Assembly: GCA_963529855.1 (NCBI GenBank)
Contig: CAURZK010000011.1
Location: 1-27,419, forward strand
Direction: 5' to 3'
Length of the DNA: 27,419 nucleotides
Source: 34-65-8 sp963529855
GTDB lineage: Bacteria > Pseudomonadota > Alphaproteobacteria > Sphingomonadales > Sphingomonadaceae
Positions 1 through 6,995 of the stretch are shown here, piece by piece (the stretch's first letter is position 1; every line of letters starts with the position of its first letter). A program made the position numbers and the translations under genes. The notes below the pieces were generated by a model. It saw nothing but the letters and a program-made list of their open reading frames with translations. It was not told the origin of the DNA and searched no databases.

Positions 1-291
1 CTCCTTGGCGTCAGACTCTACCAAAAAGCGGTCACATTTCAGGGGAGCACGTCAATGAGGCTTTCGGTCAGGACCAGCGGCTCACTCCGTAGCTAGACTT
101 TGCTAGCTCTCAACGGCCAGAGAAACTAGAGCATGCTGCGACCGATCACGAGATAGTGCTAGGCGTCTGGCGGGCTGGCCGAACGACTTGACGACTCCTC
201 CAGACTTCCCATTGCTGACCGGGTCTTTAAGGCTCGGTGTTGCTAAGCTAATCGGTCCTTCCGTCTTTCGGGTGATGACGGACCGACCTGC
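1..291. other. Left-edge segment without a recognisable gene
   Basis: No convincing gene is seen. On the minus strand, positions 41 to 1 begin TGAAATGTGACC and end in AAGGAG at the window edge. This could be the terminal end and the ribosome binding site of another IS3-type element reading leftward out of the window, but that is a guess from the look of the sequence. The rest, about 42-290, does not resemble the missing 3' half of the integrase at 1479-2101 or the missing left end of the IS3 element that follows. Confidence 0.3.
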
Positions 292-309
292 CCCTCGGAG
301 TGGGCGGCG

Positions 310-537
310 ATGAGTTCGATTGCTGCCAAGGTTGGCTGCACGACCGAGACGCTGCGCCGCTGGTGCCGCGAGGAGGCGAGCCGACGAGCGGGGCCAGCGG
401 CGCAGGCCGCCAGCGACCGGGATCGGGTCAAGGCGCTGGAGCGCGAGGTGAAGGAGCTTCGCCGGGCCAACGAGATCCTGCGCAAGGCCTCGGCATATTT
501 TGCTCAGGCGGAGCTCGACCGCCACGGCAAATGGTGA
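310..537 (+). pseudogene. IS3 OrfA, N-terminally truncated
   Basis: This is the helix-turn-helix/leucine-zipper partner of the IS3 transposase. The visible reading frame keeps the second part of the HTH (VGCTTETLRRW) and the zipper segment (VKALEREVKELRRANEILRKA), ending in AYFAQAELDRHGKW. Complete OrfA proteins of this kind are roughly 90-100 residues with an N-terminal R/K-rich segment. Here only the PSEWAA stretch (292-309) upstream of the first ATG still looks like the family, and the preceding sequence is unrelated. The stop codon overlaps the OrfB start (ATGGTGATG at 531-539), and OrfB lies in the -1 frame relative to OrfA, the usual IS3 arrangement. Confidence 0.75.
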
Positions 538-1439
538 TGTCGTTCATCGACACGCACCGCGAGGAACTGGGTATCGAGCCGATCTGCCGGGAACTGGCGA
601 TCGCCCCGTCCTCCTATCACGAGCATGCTGCCCGGCTTGCCGATCCCGGCAGGCGACCGGCCCGTGCCCGGCGCGACGACGAGCTGCGCGAGGCCATCAA
701 GCGTGTCCACGATGCGAGCTTTGGCCTCTACGGCACACGCAAGGTCTGGCATCAGTTGCGCCGCGAAGGCGTGGCGGTCGCCAAGTGCACCGTGGAGCGG
801 CTGATGCGGGTCATGGGGCTGGCAAGCGTGCGGCGGGGCAAGACGACGGTCACTACCGTCAGCAACCCGAAGGCCCCGTGCCCGCTGGACAAGGTCAACC
901 GCGAGTTCCGCGTCAGCCGACCGAACGCTCTGTGGGTGGTCGACTTTACCTATGTCCATACCTGGGCAGGGTTCGTCTACGTCGCCTTCGTAATCGATGC
1001 CTACGCTCGGCGGATCGTGGGCTGGAAGGTCAGCACCAGCGCCACGGCGGGCTTCGTGCTCGATGCCCTTGAGCAGGCGATCCATGCCCGCAGACCAAGT
1101 GCCGAGGACGGGCTGATCCATCACAGTGACAGGGGAACCCAATACCTCGCCATGAACTACACCCAGCGCCTCGCAGAGGCCAACCTCGTCCCGTCGGTGG
1201 GCAGCGTCGGCGACAGCTACGACAATGCCTTGGCCGAGACGATCAACGGTCTCTACAAAGCAGAAGTGATCTGGCGGCAGCGATCATGGCCCAGCGTGTC
1301 GGCCGTGGAAATGGCAACCCTGCGCTGGGTCGATTGGTTCAACAATCACCGCCTGTTCGGCCCTATCGGGCATATCCCACCCGCCGAGGCCGAAGCGAAC
1401 TACTATGCAGCCCGAGAGACCCTCGATATGGTCGCATGA
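531..1439 (+). CDS. IS3-family transposase OrfB
   Basis: This is a DDE integrase-fold transposase of about 302 residues, essentially full length for OrfB. It opens with the IS3 signature FIDTHREELGIEPICREL, followed by an HTH_21-like segment (LREAIKRVH, near residue 52) and the rve catalytic core. The catalytic residues are visible as D138 (WVVDFTYV), D200 (IHHSDRGTQY) and E236 (DNALAETING). D200 and E236 are separated by 35 residues, the classical D,D(35)E spacing. The start at 531 overlaps the OrfA stop; a -1 frameshift product OrfAB is the usual active enzyme in this family. The gene looks intact, but the element has lost its left end and OrfA N-terminus. Confidence 0.9.
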   Translation: MVMSFIDTHREELGIEPICRELAIAPSSYHEHAARLADPGRRPARARRDDELREAIKRVHDASFGLYGTRKVWHQLRREGVAVAKCTVERLMRVMGLASVRRGKTTVTTVSNPKAPCPLDKVNREFRVSRPNALWVVDFTYVHTWAGFVYVAFVIDAYARRIVGWKVSTSATAGFVLDALEQAIHARRPSAEDGLIHHSDRGTQYLAMNYTQRLAEANLVPSVGSVGDSYDNALAETINGLYKAEVIWRQRSWPSVSAVEMATLRWVDWFNNHRLFGPIGHIPPAEAEANYYAARETLDMVA

Positions 1440-1478
1440 CTCAAATGAAACCGCCTCCGGAAAACCCGGGACGCTTCA

Positions 1479-2101
1479 GTCCGGTTGGCAGTTCCTGGAC
1501 CGCCTCTCACGATTGACTTGCCCCTTAATTTTTTGGTTTTGACGATGATCCGCGACCGACCCGCCATGATGTCGCGCATGATCTTGACCATATCGGCTCT
1601 GGTCAGATCCTTGACGCGCCGAGTTCCGATCAGCGGAATGATGTGTCTCTTGATCCGACCGATATCGGTATCGATGGTCGATTGCTTTTTCGGTCGCCCT
1701 CCCTTGCCAAGAATTAGGCCATCATCGAGGTCCTGAATGTAGCGCCTGCAAAGGTCCTTCATCGTCATCGCACGATGATCTTCAAGCCGCTCCTCCGCCG
1801 GATCGTCGCCTCCTGCAACACGCCCCAGCTGAGCCTTCGCTTCGCGGCGGGCCAGTTCCGCTGTCCACACGCCGTGCAATCCAAGCGTAAGCCGCCTGGC
1901 CCGCCCTCTTTGGCGATACTGGATTACATAGCTGCGCTTGCCCGACCGGTATACCCGGAGCCCAAAACCGGGTAGCTCTTCATCCCAAATGATGTAGTCT
2001 TTCATCTGAGGCTTGGCTGCCTCGACGGTGCGCTTCGTCAATTTGACCACGGCGATCTCCGTTTCCAGAGCCCCGTTTTTGAGTAACTGTGGTGTCATCA
2101 C
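1479..2101 (-). pseudogene. Tyrosine integrase, 3' half lost at IS3 insertion
   Basis: This is the N-terminal half of a phage/ICE-type tyrosine recombinase. The DUF4102 arm-binding domain is visible (VKLTKRTVEAAKP, then LPGFGLRVYRSGKRSYVIQYR), followed by the SAM-like core-binding domain (MTMKDLCRRYIQDLDDG through RVKDLTRADMVKIMRDI). The frame runs into the right end of the IS3 element after GPGTANRT, and the in-frame residues beyond 1478 come from the IS. The whole catalytic domain with its R, H-x-x-R and Y residues is absent and is not found left of the IS. The start is GTG at 2101 or ATG at 2098; family alignment would favour a start nearer VVKLTKRT. It was probably the integrase of an older element now scarred. 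Confidence 0.88.
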
Positions 2102-2127
2102 TCGGAGGAAAACCGGGGCGTAGATTT

Positions 2128-2209
2128 GGGTACGCCAGCGAAATCCGAGTTCAATCTTAATCTATATACAACAATGGTTTAGAGTAGAATTTCGTAGTCT
2201 GGCGTACCC
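2128..2209. repeat. 11-bp inverted repeat upstream of the broken integrase
   Basis: GGGTACGCCAG (2128-2138) and CTGGCGTACCC (2199-2209) form a perfect 11-bp inverted pair around an AT-rich spacer. It lies directly upstream of the integrase start and inside the 3' end of the small membrane-protein gene at 2157-2318. Paired sites next to an integrase start are typical of recombinase or excisionase binding sites or an attachment region. That assignment is inferred from position only. Confidence 0.5.
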
Positions 2210-2318
2210 GTTCTGTACCGGCTCCGAAGGCAATGCATAGGAAGTAGCTGATAAGCAGGAACGCGCTGAGCGTCCAGCCCCATGCGAATATCGAGTTCTT
2301 GATTGATCCTTTTACCAT
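2157..2318 (-). pseudogene. Small membrane protein, DUF5676-like, truncated
   Basis: The 53-residue product has one clear membrane segment (IFAWGWTLSAFLLISYFLC, about residues 10-28). The segment resembles the first transmembrane helix of the small DUF5676-type membrane proteins often found in metal-resistance clusters. Family members usually continue to about 80-90 residues with a second helix. Here similarity stops after CIAFG, and the rest (AGTERVRQ onwards) is encoded by DNA of the integrase upstream region, including the inverted repeat at 2199-2209. I read this as a gene cut at its 3' end by integration. The ATG at 2318 has GGGAGAAA a few bases upstream. Family assignment is from memory of the helix pattern and is moderate. 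Confidence 0.5.
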
Positions 2319-2362
2319 CGCATTTCTCCCACTTCGTGCGTCCTAAAATTATGCAAACGGAA

Positions 2363-2397
2363 GGGTCCGGGACTGTGGGGCAGCAAGCCCCGGACCC
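2363..2397 (-). terminator. Hairpin, possible terminator after DUF411 gene
   Basis: GGGTCCGGG (2363-2371) pairs with CCCGGACCC (2389-2397). On the minus strand the hairpin is followed by a weakly T-rich stretch. It lies between the DUF411 stop and the small membrane-protein gene, both on the minus strand, so it could end the methyltransferase-DUF411 transcript. No strong U-tract is seen. Confidence 0.45.
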
Positions 2398-2530
2398 AGC
2401 GGGATGATCGACAGGTATCTTAGAGCCCGTCCCGGTTTACCGGACTTCTGTGTTATTCCCGCGCAATTGTTCTTCAACGAGACATCGCCCTGACTTTCTT
2501 GACGCGGCCACCGGCGCCAGATCGTTAAAA

Positions 2531-2995
2531 TCACCGATAGGACGCAAAGACACTCTGTCCGGTCGGACCAAAGGCGATGACCTCGTAGGGCTGCACCCGG
2601 TCTCCTGCCTCCATGCCGGGAGATCCCAGCGGCATTCCCGGAACCGCGAGGCCGGCAACGCCGGCGGGCCGTTCGCGCAAAAGCTTGGCGACGGCTTCGG
2701 CAGGCACGTGACCTTCGATGATGTATCCATCGACCTCCATCGTATGGCATGACCATAACTCTTGGGGTACGCCCCGCGCGGTCTTGATCGCCGCCATGTC
2801 GTTGCTGTCGACCGATGCCACCTTCGTGTTCATCCCGTCTTCGACATGGCCTGCCCAGCTAAGGCAGCATCCACATCCGGGATCCCTGAACATCGTATAG
2901 GTCGCTGCCTGAGCCACGTTCGAACAGGCTGCGAGCACGAGCAAGGCCGCGCCGCTAATCGATCGCCGGAACAGGGCAGGCTTTTTCCAGATCAT
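2531..2995 (-). CDS. DUF411 periplasmic metal-binding protein
   Basis: This 154-residue secreted protein belongs to the DUF411 family, which is common in copper/metal resistance loci and thought to bind metal. Residues 1-30 form a signal peptide (LLVLAACSNVAQA); the LAAC motif could also be a lipobox. The mature part opens with the conserved C-x-C-C motif (DPGCGCCLSWAGHVE, C41/C43/C44), then SCHTMEVDGY (C83/H84), EGHVP (H96) and a Met-rich PGMPLGSPGME segment. The ATG at 2995 is chosen because AAAGGAATT lies just upstream and the signal peptide begins there; it overlaps the stop of the methyltransferase gene (ATGA). That implies coupled translation, so both genes are probably transcribed from the minus-strand promoter at 3734-3757. 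Confidence 0.9.
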   Translation of the reverse strand: MIWKKPALFRRSISGAALLVLAACSNVAQAATYTMFRDPGCGCCLSWAGHVEDGMNTKVASVDSNDMAAIKTARGVPQELWSCHTMEVDGYIIEGHVPAEAVAKLLRERPAGVAGLAVPGMPLGSPGMEAGDRVQPYEVIAFGPTGQSVFASYR

Positions 2996-3696
2996 TGTGC
3001 AATTCCTTTCTTGTATCCGCGCCATAGCGAGATCGTCCCGGTCACCGTCGGGAACCGGTGGAGCAGGCATGGCTCGGTGAAGATTTCGGCGAACAGTTTT
3101 TCGACTTCGCCGTCGGCGCTGGGCTGCGTGTCGCTTATGCCGTCAAGAGACTGGACGGTCGCCCGGAAGAGGCTCCGCATGAGTGGGCTATCCTGCTTCA
3201 TATAATCGGAGATCAACACGGTTCCGCCTGGCACGAGCAAGCTTTCGATGGTTTCCAGGATTGCCTGCTTCTTGCGCAAGGGAACCTGGTGAAGGACGAG
3301 GCTGCTGACGATCTTGTTCGGCCGCCACCCTGCGGGCAGCTCGAGGCTTTCGAGAAAGCCATTGTGCCATTTCACGAGATCGGCTCCCGCGCCAAACTTG
3401 CGCCGCGCAAGCGCGAGCGCCTCCTGGTCGGGTTCGACACCGATCAGACCCGCTTCCGGACAATCCGTCATCAAAGCCTTGAGAAGAGTGCCGGTTCCGC
3501 TGCCAACATCGATCACCCGGTCGCCGGGGACAAGGTGCAGTTCTTCGACAATCCTTTGTCGCCAGAGATGTTCGCGGGTGAACAGACCGATCGCCCGGTC
3601 GTAAAGGGGCGTCAGAAAGCTCTTGCCAAGAAGAGGCGTAAATTCGCCGTGATCTTCAGGTGCGGTGATATTGTTCACGAGCTGGTTCCCATTCAT
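2992..3696 (-). CDS. Class I SAM-dependent methyltransferase
   Basis: The 234-residue protein has a Rossmann-fold methyltransferase core. Motif I is VIDVGSGTGT (residues 61-70), followed by an acidic motif II (LIGVEPDQEAL) and a late LLVPGGTVLISDYM strand, the pattern of UbiE/Methyltransf_25-type enzymes. There is no signal peptide, so it should be cytoplasmic. The substrate cannot be told from sequence. It is the first gene of a two-gene minus-strand operon with DUF411 (4-bp overlap) and is divergent from the sigma-factor operon. An AGGG-N16-CGTA site precedes it, which suggests it is part of the metal response. Confidence 0.85.
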   Translation of the reverse strand: MNGNQLVNNITAPEDHGEFTPLLGKSFLTPLYDRAIGLFTREHLWRQRIVEELHLVPGDRVIDVGSGTGTLLKALMTDCPEAGLIGVEPDQEALALARRKFGAGADLVKWHNGFLESLELPAGWRPNKIVSSLVLHQVPLRKKQAILETIESLLVPGGTVLISDYMKQDSPLMRSLFRATVQSLDGISDTQPSADGEVEKLFAEIFTEPCLLHRFPTVTGTISLWRGYKKGIAQ

Positions 3697-3733
3697 CCCG
3701 GGTTCGACCCGATTCTGACAGACCCGTCTCGGT

Positions 3734-3757
3734 TACGTATGGCGCTGGACATTCCCT
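3734..3757 (-). promoter_or_regulatory. Candidate ECF promoter for methyltransferase-DUF411
   Basis: On the minus strand this reads TTTGAGGGA, with AGGG at 3757-3754, then CGTA at 3737-3734 and exactly 16 bases between. It matches three other sites before metal-resistance transcription units in this window. It lies about 40 bp upstream of the methyltransferase ATG and back to back with the site at 3774-3797. Promoter function is inferred from recurrence, spacing and position. Confidence 0.6.
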
Positions 3758-3773
3758 CAAAAAAAGAAGTTTA

Positions 3774-3797
3774 AGGGATTGTGCAGGCGAGCGCGTA
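3774..3797 (+). promoter_or_regulatory. Candidate ECF promoter for the sigma/anti-sigma operon
   Basis: TTTAAGGGA with AGGG at 3774-3777, a 16-base spacer and CGTAT from 3794. It aligns with the copA site at 5131-5154 over 28 bases (TTTnAGGGnTTG, then GGCGnGCGCGTA). The -35-like and -10-like elements and the spacing are typical of ECF-sigma promoters. It lies 33 bp before the anti-sigma ATG, so the operon would be autoregulated. Confidence 0.65.
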
Positions 3798-3829
3798 TAG
3801 GACACGTGCAACCCACAGGAGTTTTTCGG

Positions 3830-4126
3830 ATGCGTGACAATCACTCTCTTGATGCGGTGCTCGGAACGCTTTCCACCACCGCCGCCAACGAGGTCCCAGC
3901 CGACTTCATGGATGGCGTTTGGCAGCGCGCCGGACAGCTTGGCGAAATCGCCGACCGACGCCGCCGGACGGCCCTTTTCGTCGGTCTGTTCGTCGTCGGG
4001 CTTGGAGCTGGCGCCGGAACGAGCGGTTGGCCCGGCGGCTATGGCACGTCTTCCGCGTCATTTGGCGAGGGTCTTATCCTCGGCGAACAGCTGTCCCCAT
4101 CGGCGCTCCTCCATGTGGAGCAATAG
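3830..4126 (+). CDS. CnrY-like anti-sigma membrane protein
   Basis: This is a small 98-residue protein with one transmembrane helix (TALFVGLFVVGLGAGAG, about residues 47-63). The N-terminal part is charged and probably cytoplasmic, with a short predicted periplasmic tail. It does not show a textbook anti-sigma motif. Its size, topology and place as first gene before a CnrX-like sensor and an ECF sigma match CnrY of the Cupriavidus metallidurans CnrYXH system. The expected role is to hold the sigma factor at the membrane until the sensor binds metal. The ATG at 3830 has CAGGAG upstream; an upstream in-frame start at 3779 would lie inside the proposed promoter and is rejected. Confidence 0.65.
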   Translation: MRDNHSLDAVLGTLSTTAANEVPADFMDGVWQRAGQLGEIADRRRRTALFVGLFVVGLGAGAGTSGWPGGYGTSSASFGEGLILGEQLSPSALLHVEQ

Positions 4127-4129
4127 GGT

Positions 4130-4564
4130 TTGAAGACGACGCATATCGTTCTCGCGGTGCTTCTCGCAGCACTTGCAGGATGCCTCGGCGCGATTGCCGC
4201 GGATCGCTGGGCCAATCACGAGGCCGGCTCCGGCCTCCACGATTTCGTGCACGACGAGCTCACCCTGACGGCCGACCAGGAGCAGCGTCTCGATGCGCTC
4301 GAGGCCCGTTTCGCTGTCGAAAGGGCACGGCTCGAAGGATCGGCGCGCGCAGCCAATGCCCGGCTCGCCCAGGCGATGGAAAACGAGCATGAATACGGCC
4401 CCGAGGTCTCGGCCGCGATCGACGAGGTGCATGCACGCATGGGCGATCTGCAGAAGGCAACAGTGCGCCATGTCTTCGACATGCGTGAAATTCTCGAACC
4501 CGAGCAGCAACGCCAGTTCGACCGCAAGGTCTCCGACGCCCTGACCCGCGACCCGCGCGACTGA
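4130..4564 (+). CDS. CnrX-like periplasmic heavy-metal sensor
   Basis: The 144-residue protein has an N-terminal hydrophobic anchor (IVLAVLLAALAGCLGAIAA, residues 6-24) and a mostly helical periplasmic domain of the metal-sensor/CpxP-like type. Five residues match the published CnrX metal site with identical spacing: H37, H41 (HDFVH), E58, H114 and M118 (HVFDM), corresponding to CnrX H42, H46, E63, H119 and M123. This is strong evidence for a CnrX-type site able to bind Ni, Co or Cu. The start is TTG at 4130, just after the stop of the anti-sigma gene, with GGAG upstream. It should pass the metal signal to the membrane anti-sigma and so release the sigma encoded next. Confidence 0.85.
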   Translation: MKTTHIVLAVLLAALAGCLGAIAADRWANHEAGSGLHDFVHDELTLTADQEQRLDALEARFAVERARLEGSARAANARLAQAMENEHEYGPEVSAAIDEVHARMGDLQKATVRHVFDMREILEPEQQRQFDRKVSDALTRDPRD

Positions 4565-4570
4565 AGCGCC

Positions 4571-5131
4571 ATGTCGGGGGCGGGCGACAATCCGGATGAG
4601 GCCCTTGTTTCGCAGGCGAGGGCTGGAAACAAGCGGGCTTTCAGCAAGCTCGTCGAGCATGAAACCGGTCGGCTTCTCGCGCTCGCGACACGCATGCTTT
4701 CCTCTCCTTCTCAGGCGGAGGACGTTGTTCAGGACAGCCTCGCTTCGGTGTGGCTGACGCGCCATCGGCTCGATCCGGACAAGCCGATCGGACCCTATCT
4801 GACAACCGTCGTCCTCAACCGCTGCCGGGACCGTTTGCGCAGGCGCAAGGTCGCGGGCTTTTTCGGACTGTCAGGCGATGCCGAACTCCATTCCATCGCC
4901 GACGATTTGCCGGGTCCTGAAACGTCGGCCGTTTCCAGGGAAGAGCTCAATCTCGTTCAGGCCGAGATCGCACGAATGCCCGTAAGGCTGCGCGAAGCCC
5001 TCGTGCTCGTGACCATCGAGGGGCGTAGCCAGGCCGAGGCAGCCGATCTTCTCGGAACGACCGAAAAGGCGATCGAAACCCGCGTATACCGCGCGCGCAA
5101 CAGGCTGAAGGAGCGCTTCGAAAAACTTTGA
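4571..5131 (+). CDS. ECF sigma factor, CnrH-like
   Basis: The 186-residue sigma-70 family protein has only regions 2 and 4. Region 2 is at about residues 20-92 (SQAEDVVQDSLASVWL, then PYLTTVVLNRCRDRLRRRK). Region 4 is at about 130-182 (LREALVLVTIEGRSQAEAADLLG, then AIETRVYRARNRL). It is the third gene of a tight operon, seven bases after the sensor gene. Order and sizes (98, 144, 186 residues) parallel CnrY-CnrX-CnrH. A copy of the proposed target promoter overlaps its stop codon and faces copA. Direct control of copper genes by this sigma is inferred from the repeated sites. Confidence 0.92.
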   Translation: MSGAGDNPDEALVSQARAGNKRAFSKLVEHETGRLLALATRMLSSPSQAEDVVQDSLASVWLTRHRLDPDKPIGPYLTTVVLNRCRDRLRRRKVAGFFGLSGDAELHSIADDLPGPETSAVSREELNLVQAEIARMPVRLREALVLVTIEGRSQAEAADLLGTTEKAIETRVYRARNRLKERFEKL

Positions 5132-5154
5132 GGGGTTGGCTGGGCGCGCGCGTA
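5131..5154 (+). promoter_or_regulatory. Candidate ECF promoter for the cop operon
   Basis: TTTGAGGGG with AGGG at 5131-5134, a 16-base spacer and CGTAA from 5151. The first base is the last base of the sigma gene stop codon. It is 33 bp before the copA ATG and is the closest match to the autoregulatory site at 3774-3797. Confidence 0.65.
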
Positions 5155-5186
5155 AGTAACGGTAAACGCCACGTCAGGAGCCCTTT

Positions 5187-6995
5187 ATGATCGCCGTCAA
5201 TCGACGCAAGTTTCTCGGAGCCGGAGCAGGAGGAATGGGTCTGCTCGGCCTTGCCGGGGCGATGCCTGCCTGGGCACGGGGCGCGGACATCCTCGCAGGT
5301 AACGCCCGCAAGGGGCTGGACGAGATATCCGGCCCCAATATCGACCTCACCGTTGCCCGATCGGCCTTCGCGACCGGCAACAGGCGCGGCGGCGCGATCG
5401 CCGTCAATGGCACTATTCCTGGTCCGCTGTTGCGATTGCAGGAAGGCACGACCGTCCGGCTCAATGTCCATAACCAGCTCGAGGAAGATACCTCGATCCA
5501 CTGGCACGGTCTGCTCGTGCCGTTTCAGCTCGATGGAGTGCCCGGCGTGAGCTTCCCCGGTGTCAAACCGGGAGAGACCTTCACCGCCGAGTTTCCGGTT
5601 CGCCAATCGGGCACTTACTGGTGGCACTCGCATAGCGGCCTGCAGGAACAGGCCGGGCATTACGGCGCGATCGTGATCGATCCCGCCGGACCCGATCCGG
5701 TTCAGGCCGACCGCGAATATATCGTGGTGCTGAGCGAATTCAGCGCCATGTCGCCCCACACCATTTTCGACAAGCTCAAGAAGGGCGAAGGCTACTTCAA
5801 CTACAACCAGAACACCTGGACCGACGATTACCCGCTTTCGGGCGAGGACCGCCGGATGTGGGCGAAAATGCGCATGATGCCGACGGACATCCTCGACGTG
5901 TCGAGCGCGGCTTATACCTATCTTCTGAACGGCCATGGCCCGCTCGACAATCTGGAATACCTCTTCCGCCCGGGCGAACGCGTGCGGCTGCGCTTCATCA
6001 ATGCCGGCGCCATGACCTTCTTCAATATTCGCATTCCCGGCCTGCCGATGACCATCGTTCAGGCGGACGGGCAGAACGTCGAGCCGGTGGAGGTCGACGA
6101 GTTCCAGATCGGTGTGGCCGAGACATACGACGTCGTCGTGACGCCGGGCGCGCAACAAGCCTACACGCTGGTCGCGGAGTCGATGGACCGCTCGGGCATG
6201 GGTATTGCCACACTCGCGAGCGCACCCGGCGCTCGCGCCGCCATTCCGCCGCTGCGCGATCCGCCGCTTCTGACCATGGCCGACATGGGCATGAGCGGCA
6301 TGGACCACGGCTCGTCTGGCGATGCCGGCATGTCGGGCATGGACCACGGAAGTGGCGGCGACATGGCGGGGATGGATCATGGTTCGTCCGGCCAATCCGA
6401 GATGGCAGGCATGGCCGGCATGTCGGGGATGCAGATGCGCGACACGTCGCTTCTGCCGCCCGATGTGAAGGTCGGGCCCGGTCTCGACATGGTCTCGATG
6501 AACCCGGTCGACCGCATGGGCGATCCCGGCATCGGTCTCGCCGATGTGCCGCATCGTACGCTCGACTATCGCAAGCTGCGCGCTCTGACGCCGCACCGCG
6601 AGGGCCGCACGCCGTCCCGGCGAATGGAAATTCATCTGACCGGCAATATGGAGCGCTACATGTGGTCGTTCGACGGCAAGAAGTTCTCCGCCGTCTCAGA
6701 CGAGCCGATCCGTTTCGCCTATAACGAGCGCGTGCGCGTGAAGCTCGTCAACGACACGATGATGGCGCACCCCATTCACTTGCACGGTCATTTCTTCGAG
6801 CTGGTCAATGGCGCGCCGGCCGATCGTCAACCGCTCAAGCACACGGTAATCCTGCAGCCGGGTGGCAGCGCGCAGTTCGACCTGACGGCGGACGAGCCGG
6901 GCGACTGGGCCTTCCACTGTCACCTTCTCTACCACATGCATGCCGGGATGTTTCAGATCGTCACGGTCGCCAATCCCGACGGGAGCGAAGCATGA
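5187..6995 (+). CDS. copA: Copper-resistance multicopper oxidase CopA
   Basis: This 602-residue periplasmic multicopper oxidase oxidises and sequesters Cu(I). The N-terminus carries a Tat signal (NRRKFL, then a hydrophobic GLLGLAGAMPAWA), consistent with export as a folded copper enzyme. Copper-ligand motifs are all present: HWHG (H105/H107), HSHS (H147/H149), HPIHLHGH (about 528-535) and HCHLLYHMHAGM (about 577-588), covering the type 1, 2 and 3 sites. Between them lies a Met/His-rich insert (repeats of GMSGMDHG, about residues 365-415), typical of CopA. AGGAGCCC lies eight bases before the ATG. The stop overlaps the copB start (ATGA), so the two are translationally coupled. Confidence 0.97.
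   Translation: MIAVNRRKFLGAGAGGMGLLGLAGAMPAWARGADILAGNARKGLDEISGPNIDLTVARSAFATGNRRGGAIAVNGTIPGPLLRLQEGTTVRLNVHNQLEEDTSIHWHGLLVPFQLDGVPGVSFPGVKPGETFTAEFPVRQSGTYWWHSHSGLQEQAGHYGAIVIDPAGPDPVQADREYIVVLSEFSAMSPHTIFDKLKKGEGYFNYNQNTWTDDYPLSGEDRRMWAKMRMMPTDILDVSSAAYTYLLNGHGPLDNLEYLFRPGERVRLRFINAGAMTFFNIRIPGLPMTIVQADGQNVEPVEVDEFQIGVAETYDVVVTPGAQQAYTLVAESMDRSGMGIATLASAPGARAAIPPLRDPPLLTMADMGMSGMDHGSSGDAGMSGMDHGSGGDMAGMDHGSSGQSEMAGMAGMSGMQMRDTSLLPPDVKVGPGLDMVSMNPVDRMGDPGIGLADVPHRTLDYRKLRALTPHREGRTPSRRMEIHLTGNMERYMWSFDGKKFSAVSDEPIRFAYNERVRVKLVNDTMMAHPIHLHGHFFELVNGAPADRQPLKHTVILQPGGSAQFDLTADEPGDWAFHCHLLYHMHAGMFQIVTVANPDGSEA

Larger units (their letters stand above)
292..1478 (+). mobile_element. IS3-family insertion sequence, left end missing
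   Basis: The segment holds the remains of OrfA, a full OrfB transposase and a right terminal region. The right end is taken at 1478, where the minus strand begins TGAAGCGTCCCGGG and runs on as a GC-rich terminal repeat of the kind seen at IS3-family ends. The reading frame of an interrupted integrase starts immediately beyond it. No matching left inverted repeat is present upstream, and OrfA loses family similarity before about position 292. The element is therefore a remnant that probably cannot move by itself. Target-site duplication cannot be checked because the left end is gone. Confidence 0.8.

Noticed and set aside
4947..6635. 562-residue open frame antisense to the sigma factor and copA
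   Set aside because: It mirrors the third-codon GC bias of copA, has no domain and no good start signal; copA on the other strand is certain.
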